Shown here: in pieces, positions 14,951-23,492 of the stretch
How positions within the stretch are numbered: the stretch's first letter is position 1
Layout: every line of letters begins with the position of its first letter
Virus record (IMG/VR): IMGVR_UViG_3300020145_000002
Location: 1-25,694 of that record
Direction: 5' to 3' (one strand)
Origin: a virus
DNA length: 25,694 nucleotides
Position numbers and translations under genes: made by a program
The notes under the pieces: model-generated
Seen by the model: only the letters and a program-made list of their open reading frames with translations
The model's database searches: none
What the model was told of the DNA's origin: nothing

Positions 14951-16590
14951 TGGGGTTATCAATTCTTCGTGCACCCGCCACTTGGTGGGGAATTCCAAAC
15001 ACTATTGCATATTTGCGTGAACTTAATTTTGAAAGCGTTAGCGATAAAATGTTCATGTGGGGGCGCAACTGGCGCAAACTTGAATACGAAAACGAAGCGC
15101 TAAACAAGAAAATTACTTTCTTGCTTGAAATGCCTTACGGTTTTCAATTAAGACTTGTTGAAAATTACGATTACATTGTGTATCCTTTCCACCCAAATGA
15201 CCCCTACTATCTGGGCATAAAAAAGCGGATGCGTGTAACTTTGTTCAACAATTTCGGTGTGTTCTATGTTGTGCAACCACCCCTTTACGGTAGCAGTTAC
15301 AACATCACTTCTTTCGTTTGCCCAATCCCCTACTGGTATTTTCTTGTGCAATTTCCCGATAAGAATGCAGTCTATTTCAAAGGTCAACCAGTTGATTTTC
15401 AAGCGGAAACATTAACAAACAAAAGTTATTCCTACAACTTCGCTGTCACAAACTTCTTCTTAACAGTTGATGAAGAAAGAAACGCAGTTGCGGGGGTAAC
15501 TGCACTGTGGCACGGGAAAGATGAACCCTACATTAGTATTGATTTGAATAATGTCCCTGCAACTATGCTAACTTTCGTAGACATCAGCGATTATGTCGCT
15601 GTGAAAGTGCTGGAAGGGGTGTTCAGCGCTAACACGACATTTTACGCAAACTGGTATTTCGTAGTTGAAAGTCCAAAGGGGTTAACTTATGTCGCAGGTA
15701 ACCCAGCCTACGCTACTTCCTTGCGCCCGCTTGTTTTGCGCAAAGCGTTCTATTTCGTTGCCCCCACAAGTTATGAAAAGAGCGGGGGGCTGGTGGATGG
15801 TGCGGCAGGGACTTACCGCATCAATTGGGATTTTCTTTCCTGCGAACTTGAAACTTACCAACCCTTCCAATTGGGGGATTTCATTCTTGTCATCGCAGAT
15901 GATAACTACTTCATTTACAAAGTTACGAAAGTTGATGTTCAGTATCAACCCGAAAGTCCCCCAGTTTACAAAGTTAGCGGGGTTAATCCGATAGATGATG
16001 AAGGTAGCGTGATAGAATGCGAATTTAGCCCCAACTTGCTGCCCGTGCACGGTTTCGTTGCGATAGCGAAGGGTTTGTGTCACTTCCCTAATCAAATCAT
16101 CGTCCCAGATGAAATCCGAAATGTTATTTTGCTTGATGAAGAAAAGAAAACCTTCAAAACCTTGCGGGAATTCATTGATTACTTGCAAAACTACTTCTTC
16201 GGGGATTATGGTGGGTTTATTTTGCAATATGATAGCAACTACAACCTTGTGATTTCTTTCCCCACAGAGGTGGCAGGTTTGCCTGATTTGCCCCTTTTAA
16301 GTGTCACTGAAAGCGAAGATATTGACACCCCTTCTGTTGTAGTGACCCCAAGGGGATATGTTTACAATCCAATATTGTTGGCGCAGCGGGGGGTAGTAAT
16401 TTCGCAATCCCAACCCGCCCCCGCTACTAAAGAATATTCCTTCACATTTCTGGGCTTCGCTTACTATCCTGTAAACCAACCCATCCAAATCAATGAAAAT
16501 GAAGTGGGGTTAATCACCGATATTCGTTGGGATGCAGATGCATCAGGAAATGTGCGAACCGAAGTGAAGGTGGTGATTTACAATGCTTAG
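14950..16590 (+). CDS. Large tail-tip protein, probable baseplate hub or tail-associated protein
   Basis: A 546-residue beta-rich protein. The ATG at 14950 follows GGAGGGTGAATTTTG; the frame also allows a TTG one codon earlier. The final ~80 residues (KEYSFTFLGFAYYP through RTEVKVVIYNA), with the pattern VGLITDIRWD-x-D followed by a strand, resemble the C-terminal domain of gp44/gpD-like baseplate hub proteins. The rest has no motif I can name. In many siphophages the gene here builds the tail tip and host-contact platform. The role as hub is inferred. Confidence 0.65.
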   Translation: MGLSILRAPATWWGIPNTIAYLRELNFESVSDKMFMWGRNWRKLEYENEALNKKITFLLEMPYGFQLRLVENYDYIVYPFHPNDPYYLGIKKRMRVTLFNNFGVFYVVQPPLYGSSYNITSFVCPIPYWYFLVQFPDKNAVYFKGQPVDFQAETLTNKSYSYNFAVTNFFLTVDEERNAVAGVTALWHGKDEPYISIDLNNVPATMLTFVDISDYVAVKVLEGVFSANTTFYANWYFVVESPKGLTYVAGNPAYATSLRPLVLRKAFYFVAPTSYEKSGGLVDGAAGTYRINWDFLSCELETYQPFQLGDFILVIADDNYFIYKVTKVDVQYQPESPPVYKVSGVNPIDDEGSVIECEFSPNLLPVHGFVAIAKGLCHFPNQIIVPDEIRNVILLDEEKKTFKTLREFIDYLQNYFFGDYGGFILQYDSNYNLVISFPTEVAGLPDLPLLSVTESEDIDTPSVVVTPRGYVYNPILLAQRGVVISQSQPAPATKEYSFTFLGFAYYPVNQPIQINENEVGLITDIRWDADASGNVRTEVKVVIYNA

Positions 16591-17590
16591 ACGCAAGCGC
16601 TTTGATATATTGCGCAAACGCCCCATCAGGTTCACGCAGAAGGCTACAGAACACACTTCAACAGACAGAAAGCAGATATTGTTTGATAATGTGCAAGTAA
16701 GCGAAAAAGTAACACCAACTATTGAAGTGCTTCCGCAAGATTTCATTGATTTAAGTGATGCAATCTTTACTGAAGTTGAATTGTTCCCGCTTGATTTGAT
16801 TAGCGTTTACGATGCAGTGTTGTATGAAGAAAGCGCAGAAAGCGAAGGAAGCGTTTCTTCAATAGCAAGTGATGCTATATCTGTTTCAGATTTCGTTTCT
16901 TTTATGCTGGACGCTGAAAGGTTTGTTATTGACACGATTGATGTTACTGATGCAGTTGATTACATTATTGAACGCTTCATCACTGAAACCGCTTCAGATG
17001 CTGTTTCTGTGTTTGATGATGTCACTTACGCTATTGAAACTACCAGCGATGTCGTGCAAACTGTAGTTGATAGCGTTTTAGTTGAAGATAGCGTTGATTA
17101 CTTCACTGAACAAGAACTTGTGCAAACTGTTACTGATGAAATCAGTGTCAGCGATAGCGTAACTTACAGCACTGAAGTTACTGAAGTAATTGCTATCCCT
17201 GATTATTATCTTGTCTATAATCACAACTACATTCCAATCAGCGCTAATTTAGATACTTGGTGGGATAACGATACTTCAACAAGTTACACGCTTTACTACA
17301 CACCACCCAACCCACCAAACCCGCACATTGCGGAACTTTACTACGAATACTTTACAACTGTCAGCAAGTTCAAAATTTACTTCAACACCTACACGGGTGG
17401 GAAAACGCTGAATATTGTCGCTTACGATGTGATAGATTATCCTTTGTTTACGACACAAGTTACCCCGCAGGCAGGTTGGGTTGAAGTTGTGCCACCTAAT
17501 AAGTTGGAAGGGGTTTATTACATCGTTGTTTACCCTGACACAAGCGTGTTAGGGGCTATTGAAGTTGCTGAATTCCAAGTGATACCTTAG
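16583..17590 (+). CDS. Repeat-containing tail fibre / receptor-binding candidate
   Basis: A 335-residue acidic protein. Residues ~53-200 carry seven imperfect units of the pattern D-x-I-x-V-x-D-x-V-x-Y-x-x-E, starting near D53, D71, D97, D117, D139, D163 and D185 (spacing 18-26). This sort of repeat forms beta-rich stalks in surface proteins. The C-terminal ~130 residues (from DYYLVYNHNYIP) have the strand pattern and aromatic residues of a beta-sandwich such as a carbohydrate-binding or F5/8 type domain; this is an inference. The N-terminus is basic. Ribosome site AAGGTGGTGAT (16567-16577). A stalk plus binding head at the end of the tail block points to host recognition. Confidence 0.6.
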   Translation: MLRRKRFDILRKRPIRFTQKATEHTSTDRKQILFDNVQVSEKVTPTIEVLPQDFIDLSDAIFTEVELFPLDLISVYDAVLYEESAESEGSVSSIASDAISVSDFVSFMLDAERFVIDTIDVTDAVDYIIERFITETASDAVSVFDDVTYAIETTSDVVQTVVDSVLVEDSVDYFTEQELVQTVTDEISVSDSVTYSTEVTEVIAIPDYYLVYNHNYIPISANLDTWWDNDTSTSYTLYYTPPNPPNPHIAELYYEYFTTVSKFKIYFNTYTGGKTLNIVAYDVIDYPLFTTQVTPQAGWVEVVPPNKLEGVYYIVVYPDTSVLGAIEVAEFQVIP

Positions 17591-17614
17591 GGTAATTGAA
17601 AGTGGTGATGCACG

Positions 17615-18082
17615 ATGAAAGTGAAAGATTGCGCACAACTTTTCGGTGAAGTTGAAGTTATTTTGACTGACGCAAAAACAGGGAAGGTTCTTTATTACGA
17701 AAAGGGGCGCAACCTTGTGGTTAATCAAGGGAAGGAATACATGAAGCGCAACATCATTAAAGATACCACTACTTACGACGGCAGTTACCTTGTGCTTAGC
17801 ACTTCTACCGCTGACCCTTCAGCATCTGAAACTTCTATGCCCGCTACTGTGATAAGTCCAGCAAAAACTGCAACGAAATCAATCGTGGAAGAAGGTGGCG
17901 TTAATTATTGCCAGTGGACGGCAACATGGGAAACTAATGAAGCGAATAACACAATCGGTTCTGTTGGGATTTGTGAAAATTCAGATGGCAGCGGGCTGTG
18001 GGCAAGGTATAAGTTTTCTACTGCTATCACAAAAGATAACACGATGCGATTAACGATTAACTACAGAATTGGCATCAACTGA
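17615..18082 (+). CDS. Tail fibre-associated protein of unknown function
   Basis: A 155-residue protein with a GEVEVILTDAKTGKVLYYEKGRNLVVNQGKEYM start, a pattern also seen in the first domain of phage tail or collar-fibre proteins. The remainder is Thr/Ser-rich and beta-like, ending TMRLTINYRIGIN. The ribosome site AAGTGGTGAT precedes the ATG by five bases. It is the last rightward gene and its last 8 bases overlap the tail of the convergent sigma gene. Function is inferred from position; it could also be a fibre chaperone. Confidence 0.65.
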   Translation: MKVKDCAQLFGEVEVILTDAKTGKVLYYEKGRNLVVNQGKEYMKRNIIKDTTTYDGSYLVLSTSTADPSASETSMPATVISPAKTATKSIVEEGGVNYCQWTATWETNEANNTIGSVGICENSDGSGLWARYKFSTAITKDNTMRLTINYRIGIN

Positions 18083-18716
18083 TGAATTCTTGAAGCACTT
18101 TGCGAATTTCGTGTAGCATCTTTTCCACTTCCTGCGGGGGTAGCCCCAACGATTTTGCAATTTCTGCGGGGCTATCCCCTTCCCAAGCAGCCCAGAAAAC
18201 CCGCTGCTGAAGTGGGGGTAACTTCTTCCGCACGAAATCTTTTAGTTCAAGCATGTAGAATTCGTTTTCAGCGTTTTCATCCACAAATTCCGAAGGTTCA
18301 CGAATGTCTGCTGGGGAATGGTTTCCTTCGTCGTCTTCTTCTGTGAACATGCTTTCCAAACTTACTTTTTCAAGTGCGGTGTCGGGTTTAGATACAACAT
18401 TAGCGAACGCAAGGGTGGAAGCAAGTCTTTTCAGCATCCCCTTCAGTGTTTGGCGGGCGTAAGCGAAAAACTTTTCTGCGTTAGTGCACTTGATGCACGC
18501 AGTTGTGATTGCTTCAAGCATAGTAGCATCAATGTCTTCTTCGCTTAAGTATCCCCCGAACTTTTTCTGCGTTTCAAACTTGATTGCTTCCCACACCTGT
18601 TTGCCTTCCTTCAAGGTTTCGTTGATGAAAGTTTCAAGTTCAATTTCCCCCCGCATATACTTGTGCGCAAGTTCTGTAATCTTCTTCTTCGCAGAAGAAG
18701 TGGTATTGCGCTTCAT
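18075..18716 (-). CDS. Sigma-70 family-like transcription factor
   Basis: A 213-residue protein whose C-terminal ~55 residues (158-211) form a region-4 helix-turn-helix: LPPLQQRVFWAAWEGDSPAEIAKSLG followed by PQEVEKMLHEIRKVLQEF. Residues ~60-105 resemble sigma region 2, and the middle is an acidic Glu/Asp-rich linker. It probably directs host RNA polymerase to phage promoters, perhaps those of the late virion genes; I cannot see which. The start at 18716 is set by GGAGGGTGAT ending 5 bases before the ATG; a longer frame back to 18767 would overlap the upstream gene and has no site. It lies 1 bp downstream of the Cys-rich gene and runs into the convergent tail gene. Confidence 0.72.
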   Translation of the reverse strand: MKRNTTSSAKKKITELAHKYMRGEIELETFINETLKEGKQVWEAIKFETQKKFGGYLSEEDIDATMLEAITTACIKCTNAEKFFAYARQTLKGMLKRLASTLAFANVVSKPDTALEKVSLESMFTEEDDEGNHSPADIREPSEFVDENAENEFYMLELKDFVRKKLPPLQQRVFWAAWEGDSPAEIAKSLGLPPQEVEKMLHEIRKVLQEFIS

Positions 18717-18717
18717 T

Positions 18718-19380
18718 TTAATCACCCTCCCGCAAAATTTGCAATACCTTTGCTTTGAACGCATCAAAAGGAAGGATTAACTGCTTCAAGTATTCTTCAT
18801 CCTTGATGAATTCCCCCCGCTGCAGGTGTTCGCACAACTGTGCGGGGTGGATAGCAAGTATCAGTTCATAAAGGAAGCGCAAGAATTGATGTGGGTTTAA
18901 CATCATTTCTTCTTCAGTTAGTTCATCACGAAACGCATAAAAAAGCGTGGGGGGTGTAGAAACAATGTTGCCCCGCAAGGGGTTGGTGAAGGGGTAAAAC
19001 AGGGGGCGGATGTGGATTGATGTTGGGATTAAGATTTCCCCGCCCGCCCCGAAAATTTCTTGCGCTGTGGAAAAGTGTTTATCTGAATAAATTACAAGTA
19101 ATGCAGCGTTGGGTATACCCGCAAGGGTTGCGATGAATGCTTCTTTGGTGGTTAGATGGCAAAAATGCGGGGTTCTATCAAAGCGTGTTGAAATTTCCAA
19201 GCGGATAATGGGGTTTTTGCACTTCTTGCACGCAACTAAGCAATCGGTGTTAGCAGCGTAAACTTCCCCCCTTTTCAGATTGTTCGCTTTTTCAAGAAAG
19301 TAAACTAAGTTGTTCACTGCTAAGTAGATGTTTCGCTTGTAACCAGCACAGGGCTGATAGCGCAAATTTTCGTTACGCAT
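18718..19380 (-). CDS. Unknown protein with a Cys/His cluster
   Basis: A 220-residue protein that I do not recognise. A Cys/His cluster at residues 47-75 (CLVACKKC and then HFCH) could bind zinc. The body contains a hydrophobic stretch (ALLVIYSDKHF) and charged helices at the C-terminus. It is directly upstream of the sigma-like gene, and its final codons supply the ribosome site of that gene, so the two are coupled. It could be a sigma partner, an anti-sigma or a nuclease-like factor; none of these is supported by motif. Immediately in front lies an 8-codon leader ORF. Confidence 0.7.
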   Translation of the reverse strand: MRNENLRYQPCAGYKRNIYLAVNNLVYFLEKANNLKRGEVYAANTDCLVACKKCKNPIIRLEISTRFDRTPHFCHLTTKEAFIATLAGIPNAALLVIYSDKHFSTAQEIFGAGGEILIPTSIHIRPLFYPFTNPLRGNIVSTPPTLFYAFRDELTEEEMMLNPHQFLRFLYELILAIHPAQLCEHLQRGEFIKDEEYLKQLILPFDAFKAKVLQILREGD

Positions 19381-19381
19381 G

Positions 19382-19408
19382 TTACACTAACCCACCTACA
19401 TTTAGCAT
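19382..19408 (-). CDS. Eight-codon leader ORF before the Cys-rich/sigma operon
   Basis: ATG CTA AAT GTA GGT GGG TTA GTG TAA (minus strand) encodes MLNVGGLV, with a perfect AAGGAGGTGA site 7 bases before its ATG (19408). Its stop is 1 base before the start of the next gene, whose own site (AGGTGGG) is inside this ORF. The layout would let ribosomes terminate and restart, a form of translational control. It may also be a chance open frame. Confidence 0.4.
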   Translation of the reverse strand: MLNVGGLV

Positions 19409-19600
19409 ACCTTATTCACCTCCTTACCTTTACTTTTGTTTTTGCTTCTACTACGCTTCAATCAAACAAACGGAAGAAGTGATAAAGTTTGCTGCTTCTG
19501 CGCTTCGCAGTGAAGAAGCGAAAAGTGTGCCACACCTTACTTGCTGCCTTCCGCTCCCTGCGGGGCAACTTTCTTATGTTTGCACCGAAAAGCCAGCCAA

Positions 19601-19623
19601 TTAATAACCAAAGGCAGCCTTTG
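19601..19623 (-). terminator. Weak terminator-like hairpin after the RNase H gene
   Basis: On the minus strand, CAAAGG and CCTTTG (19609-19623) form a 6-bp stem with a 3-base loop just after the RNase H stop, followed by GTTATTAATT. The T run is poor, so termination is uncertain. The rest of the 216-bp gap (19409-19624) holds another hairpin near 19493-19520 and no recognisable promoter. Confidence 0.35.
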
Positions 19624-19624
19624 T

Positions 19625-20287
19625 TCATTCACCATCACCTTCGTGTTCGTTGTTGTGATTGATGTGTTCTGCGCAGAAGATTTTCCACTCTTCACTGAAT
19701 GGAATACCCACAACATCTTCGCCGATGGGCATCAAGTTGTCACAAACGCAACAGGTGGTAGGTTTCTTCAATTTAAAGTATCTTGCACGCTTTGGGTTTT
19801 GTTGAATGTAAGTCTTGTAAGCAAGCGTGTTAGCAAGCAAGTTCGCTTCAGCGTTGTAAACTCTGCTGTGCCAATGAAAGATGACTTTGTTCCCTAATGC
19901 AACTACTTGTTCTAACAGTTCGTTTGCTTCACGGTAAGCGGGATAGTAGCCTGCTGTTTCATCCTGGGGCTGCCATTCTTTATTCATGATGTTCACAACT
20001 AATCTGCTATCGCTGAAGATTGTGATTTTTGAATTTACCCAACCTTCTTGCAGCACCCATCGCAGGGCAGCGCACACAGCAGCGAATTCTGCTAAGTTAT
20101 TAGTAGCACCTTTGCCTTCGGCAACAACCCCAGCCTCTTCGTGAATGCGAATTCTATCTTTTCTTTCTTCCCCTTCGTAGACAATAAAAGCGTAAGTTGC
20201 TACGCCATTTGGGTTATAAGGTGCACATGCACCATCACAGTAAATTCGTAATCTTCCAGTTTTTTCTGCAGTTGTTAATATTTCCAT
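19625..20287 (-). CDS. rnhA: Ribonuclease HI with a C-terminal zinc-knuckle tail
   Basis: This enzyme would degrade RNA in RNA-DNA hybrids, for instance primers left by the primase below. Residues 12-165 carry the RNase HI core: D18 (IYCDGACAPYNPNG), E67 (NNLAEF) and D93 (SDSRLVVN). The fourth usual acid is replaced by Asn (N149 in NAEANLLAN). The C-terminal ~45 residues hold a Cys/His set, C179, C182, C205 and H208, that looks like a zinc knuckle and is not part of standard RNase HI. The ribosome site AAAGGAGGGTGA is 6 bases before the ATG. The gene follows the small Cys-rich gene and the primase-helicase gene on the same strand. Confidence 0.85.
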   Translation of the reverse strand: MEILTTAEKTGRLRIYCDGACAPYNPNGVATYAFIVYEGEERKDRIRIHEEAGVVAEGKGATNNLAEFAAVCAALRWVLQEGWVNSKITIFSDSRLVVNIMNKEWQPQDETAGYYPAYREANELLEQVVALGNKVIFHWHSRVYNAEANLLANTLAYKTYIQQNPKRARYFKLKKPTTCCVCDNLMPIGEDVVGIPFSEEWKIFCAEHINHNNEHEGDGE

Positions 20288-20312
20288 CGCTTTTCACCCT
20301 CCTTTGTTTTGT

Positions 20313-20561
20313 TTAATCACCTACATCTGCGTAAACTTCTAAATCCCTGTCTAAGTCTTGAACTTCTACTTGTGCCCAGAAAGGAAGATGTTCGTAACAC
20401 AGCGCTGCGCCCACCGCTTGGGGCAACGCACGGTCACAACGGATGTAGAAGTTCGTTAACTTCCCGCATACTTCCCCGCTTTCGTGGCGGAATGTGCACC
20501 CCCGCAAGATGTGCGATTTTAACAACACTGCGATGCCTTCTTGCTTAAGCACTTTAGTCAT
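20313..20561 (-). CDS. Small Cys-rich protein, possible zinc-binding
   Basis: An 82-residue protein with Cys at 22, 32, 42 and 55 and His at 58 (CYEH), a spacing that allows zinc binding. It has a basic start and an acidic end (DLDRDLEVYADVGD). The ribosome site is AAGGAGGTG, which overlaps the stop codon of the primase-helicase gene upstream, so the two are coupled. No known family is recognised; a role in replication is guessed from the neighbours. Confidence 0.65.
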   Translation of the reverse strand: MTKVLKQEGIAVLLKSHILRGCTFRHESGEVCGKLTNFYIRCDRALPQAVGAALCYEHLPFWAQVEVQDLDRDLEVYADVGD

Positions 20562-20575
20562 CGTTACGCACCTCC

Positions 20576-23344
20576 TTAGATTAGTTCATATTTTTCTTCA
20601 TCATCGCTACCTTCATCATCATCAAACGCATCTAATGGGAAAGGTTTAACTTCTTGCACATCTTCACCTTCTTCATCTTGTTCATCAAGAAGTGTATCAG
20701 TAGTAGTTTCTGATGTTGCGCTTAACGCATCAAAGTTAATCTTTATCCCCACGCAGCGAAGTCCATCCCATTTATTGATTAATTGGTAGTTCAATAAGCG
20801 AAGTTGCGAAGTGAATTGCTTGTAATTAATCGCACGAACTTCGTGTTCTTTACAAAATTGTTTGTATGCTTCATGTAATTCCTTCGCTTTCGTTTCGGCA
20901 AGGGGGTCTTCAATGATGCACACTGATAAGAAGTAAGAAAGTGCGTTCGCAGCAAAACGCACAGGTTCAGTGATTTCCAGCACTTTCGCAGGCATTTCAA
21001 GTCTGAAGTTCTTTTGCGCAGCAAGTTTGAAGTGCTTTCGCAACGCTGCGATGACGGCGGGGGTGTTTTCTTTAAGCGCTATTACTTTGTTTTCATCCCT
21101 TCGCTTTACTGCTTTGGTTTCAGTCGTGATGTCGTCAGCAAAACGGATAGGAAACTTAACGCACACTATTCTATCTGCAAGTGCGAAGTTCTGGGATTTA
21201 AAGTTCTGTGGAAGCATGTTAGAAAGAATACATAAGATAAAGGTTGCAGGAAAGGCTTCAACATCCTTATATAAGCGTTTGGCGACAATTGTTTCCCCGC
21301 CCGTGATGGCTTTGAATGCTTCTTCATTTATATGTTCAAGCGGAACTTCATCAGTGAACGCAATAGCGCTACCTTTCAAACGATAGCGGGCGGATAGTGA
21401 AGTGTTTTCGTTGTTTCCGTTCTGTGTGATTACGCTGGGCAAGGTGCTGACAACAAGTTTATCCCCCAGCGCTGCTTGTAAAATTTCAAAGAAGGATGAT
21501 TTACCGTTCCGTCCCCCGCCCAAGCAGAAGATAGCCTTACGGAAGGGGTTGCGCCCCAAACCTAACACGGAAGCAAGCATCTGAAGCAGATAATCCGCAG
21601 TATCTTTGTCATCAACGATTTCTGCCACAAATTCTTCAAAGGGGGTGGGGTCAGCGTGTTCATTTACTTCAGAATTCACTGTATGCGTTGCAAAAAAGCG
21701 CCTGTGGGGTTCTTCGCTGTCAGGAATGAAAACAGTATCCCCGTTTGTTAGCCAAAGAAGTGCGCCATTTTTGTGGAAAGTGATGCGCCCCACTGGGGCG
21801 GGAAGTTCATCAAGCACTTCAGGAGGCAGGTAGGGGAAAGAATGCTGAACGGTAAGCATATACCTTACCGCATGGAATAAGTTAGTTCGCACGAAGACTT
21901 CGTTCATCAACTTGTTCAAGCAGTTTAGCACTTGTTTCGTGAATTCTACCCCTTGCATCTGCAGGATTTCTTCTATTTCCTTGCGTAATTCAAGACACGC
22001 TTTCATCAAATAGTAAAGTGCTTCTGTGTTGTTGCTAAGTTCTTTCCACCGTTTTTCTTCTTCCGAAAATGCGTAGAATGCATCTTCTTTTTCGTTGTAA
22101 ACTAAATCGTTGCGAAGCAGTGCAGCAATCTTCTGTGCAAGTTGTTGATAATCGTTGAACCAATTCAGAATATCAACGGAAGGCTTCAGCCCGTAGATTG
22201 CATTAATTATCAACTTCGCAACTTCCGCAGGAATACCTGCATCTAATGCAACTTGATAGAACTTCCTTGCGCCTGCGCATACTTTTTCGCCTTCAAGCGG
22301 TAACTTGTATTCGTAAGAAACAACTTTCAATCTTTGCGCTTTTTCTTCATCTTGTGTGACATCGCAGATAGTAGCGATAATATCTAACGCTGCTGCTTCA
22401 CTAATTCCACCCCTGCGCAACATCCCCGCAAGTGTGAAACAAAGAAGGTCACGGAAACCTTCCCGCCAATAGGGGGTAAGGTTTTGCAGCAGGAAATCTT
22501 TCAGTGATGTGAATGTAGTGGAAACAATGGGGTGTTTTACTTCTTCCCCCCGCTTTTGCGGTTTAAGTAAACTTAAAATCCATTCGGGAAGGGGTGCTTC
22601 TTTTGTTTCTTCGTTCAGTTCACGCAAGAATTGATACCTTCGCACAACAGCCCTTCCACCCACCACTTCAATCCCCGCAACTGACGGGGGTGCTTGCACT
22701 AAAACATCTTTAGAACGAACTTCAATGTGTTGGTATTCCCCCAACCCCTTGCGGTTCGGAATTTCAGGGTCATGCTTGAAGTAAACATGATAACCCCGAT
22801 AGGTTCGCACAATAGCGTTTTCGGGGAACGCTTGAAGTAGCACTTCTTCAATGTTGTTCGCATCGCAAGTGAACCCGTTTGCGTTCAACAACTTGATTAG
22901 TTCTTCTGTGTCGTCAAAATCAATCACGCTGATGTTTGAAATGTGCCCCAACATGATAGCAACCCCACTTGCAAGCGGGGCGTAAACTTCAATGATTTTG
23001 CGCACTTCTTCAGGGGTTTGGCGCACTTTGTAGTAGAAATCATAAGCATTTTTGTTATCACCCTTGCGTTTTCCTGTAGTTTTAAAGAAGGAAGGCGGGG
23101 TCTGCAGGTGGGGGAAGTTTTTCACTACTTCGTTTCTGATTTCCGAAGAAAAGGTGGGCACTTTCAGAAGTTGGCGCAAGCGGGATAAGAAGTTTCCACC
23201 CCACTTGTTTACTAAATCTTCGCATGCTTTTTCATCTGCAAAGGCATACAGCGCAATGTCAACAAACTTTGCGTAGCCGACGGGGATGATGTTGAAGCCC
23301 AGTTTGTAGTAGTTTTCGCATGCTTGTGCCAGTTCTTTTTTCAT
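20576..23344 (-). CDS. Primase/SF3 helicase (Prim-Pol plus D5-type helicase)
   Basis: A 922-residue replication protein. Residues ~1-260 carry an archaeo-eukaryotic-type primase-polymerase with the acidic motif VIDFDD (140-145), the GYHVYF motif (184-189) and a conserved IEVRSKD segment (207-213). A D5-type linker follows. The helicase is in the last third: Walker A GGGRNGKSS (609-617), Walker B AIAFTDE (660-666), motif C ending ILSN (706-709) and a probable Arg finger in ADRIV (near 725). The final ~45 residues are very acidic (DEQDEEGED and DDDEGSDDEE), as in proteins that bind DNA-binding partners. Ribosome site AGGAGGTG and a consensus promoter lie upstream. It would start phage DNA replication. 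Length is normal for such fusions. Confidence 0.9.
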   Translation of the reverse strand: MKKELAQACENYYKLGFNIIPVGYAKFVDIALYAFADEKACEDLVNKWGGNFLSRLRQLLKVPTFSSEIRNEVVKNFPHLQTPPSFFKTTGKRKGDNKNAYDFYYKVRQTPEEVRKIIEVYAPLASGVAIMLGHISNISVIDFDDTEELIKLLNANGFTCDANNIEEVLLQAFPENAIVRTYRGYHVYFKHDPEIPNRKGLGEYQHIEVRSKDVLVQAPPSVAGIEVVGGRAVVRRYQFLRELNEETKEAPLPEWILSLLKPQKRGEEVKHPIVSTTFTSLKDFLLQNLTPYWREGFRDLLCFTLAGMLRRGGISEAAALDIIATICDVTQDEEKAQRLKVVSYEYKLPLEGEKVCAGARKFYQVALDAGIPAEVAKLIINAIYGLKPSVDILNWFNDYQQLAQKIAALLRNDLVYNEKEDAFYAFSEEEKRWKELSNNTEALYYLMKACLELRKEIEEILQMQGVEFTKQVLNCLNKLMNEVFVRTNLFHAVRYMLTVQHSFPYLPPEVLDELPAPVGRITFHKNGALLWLTNGDTVFIPDSEEPHRRFFATHTVNSEVNEHADPTPFEEFVAEIVDDKDTADYLLQMLASVLGLGRNPFRKAIFCLGGGRNGKSSFFEILQAALGDKLVVSTLPSVITQNGNNENTSLSARYRLKGSAIAFTDEVPLEHINEEAFKAITGGETIVAKRLYKDVEAFPATFILCILSNMLPQNFKSQNFALADRIVCVKFPIRFADDITTETKAVKRRDENKVIALKENTPAVIAALRKHFKLAAQKNFRLEMPAKVLEITEPVRFAANALSYFLSVCIIEDPLAETKAKELHEAYKQFCKEHEVRAINYKQFTSQLRLLNYQLINKWDGLRCVGIKINFDALSATSETTTDTLLDEQDEEGEDVQEVKPFPLDAFDDDEGSDDEEKYELI

Positions 23345-23464
23345 CTTTAAAGCACCTCCTGACAGTGAACGAACTTTTGTCTACCTTAGCCTAATCTATC
23401 CCTCCTTTCCCCAAAATTTAGGTGTTTCTTTGCGCACCTACTTCTATTTTAGCCTCCACCTAAT

Positions 23465-23492
23465 ATTATACGCACAAGTTTTGTGATGTCAA
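23465..23492 (-). promoter_or_regulatory. Consensus sigma70 promoter for the primase/helicase operon
   Basis: On the minus strand, TTGACA (23492-23487) and TATAAT (23470-23465) are both perfect, with a 16-base spacer. The expected start is near 23457, giving a leader of roughly 110 bases before the helicase ATG. This is the clearest promoter in the window. Confidence 0.88.

Noticed and set aside
15682-16227. Leftward 181-codon frame under the tail-tip gene
   Set aside because: Antisense shadow of a clearly coding frame with a ribosome site on the other strand.
18717-18767. Longer N-terminus for the sigma-like protein
   Set aside because: It overlaps the Cys-rich gene by 50 bp and has no site, while GGAGGGTGAT fits the ATG at 18716.
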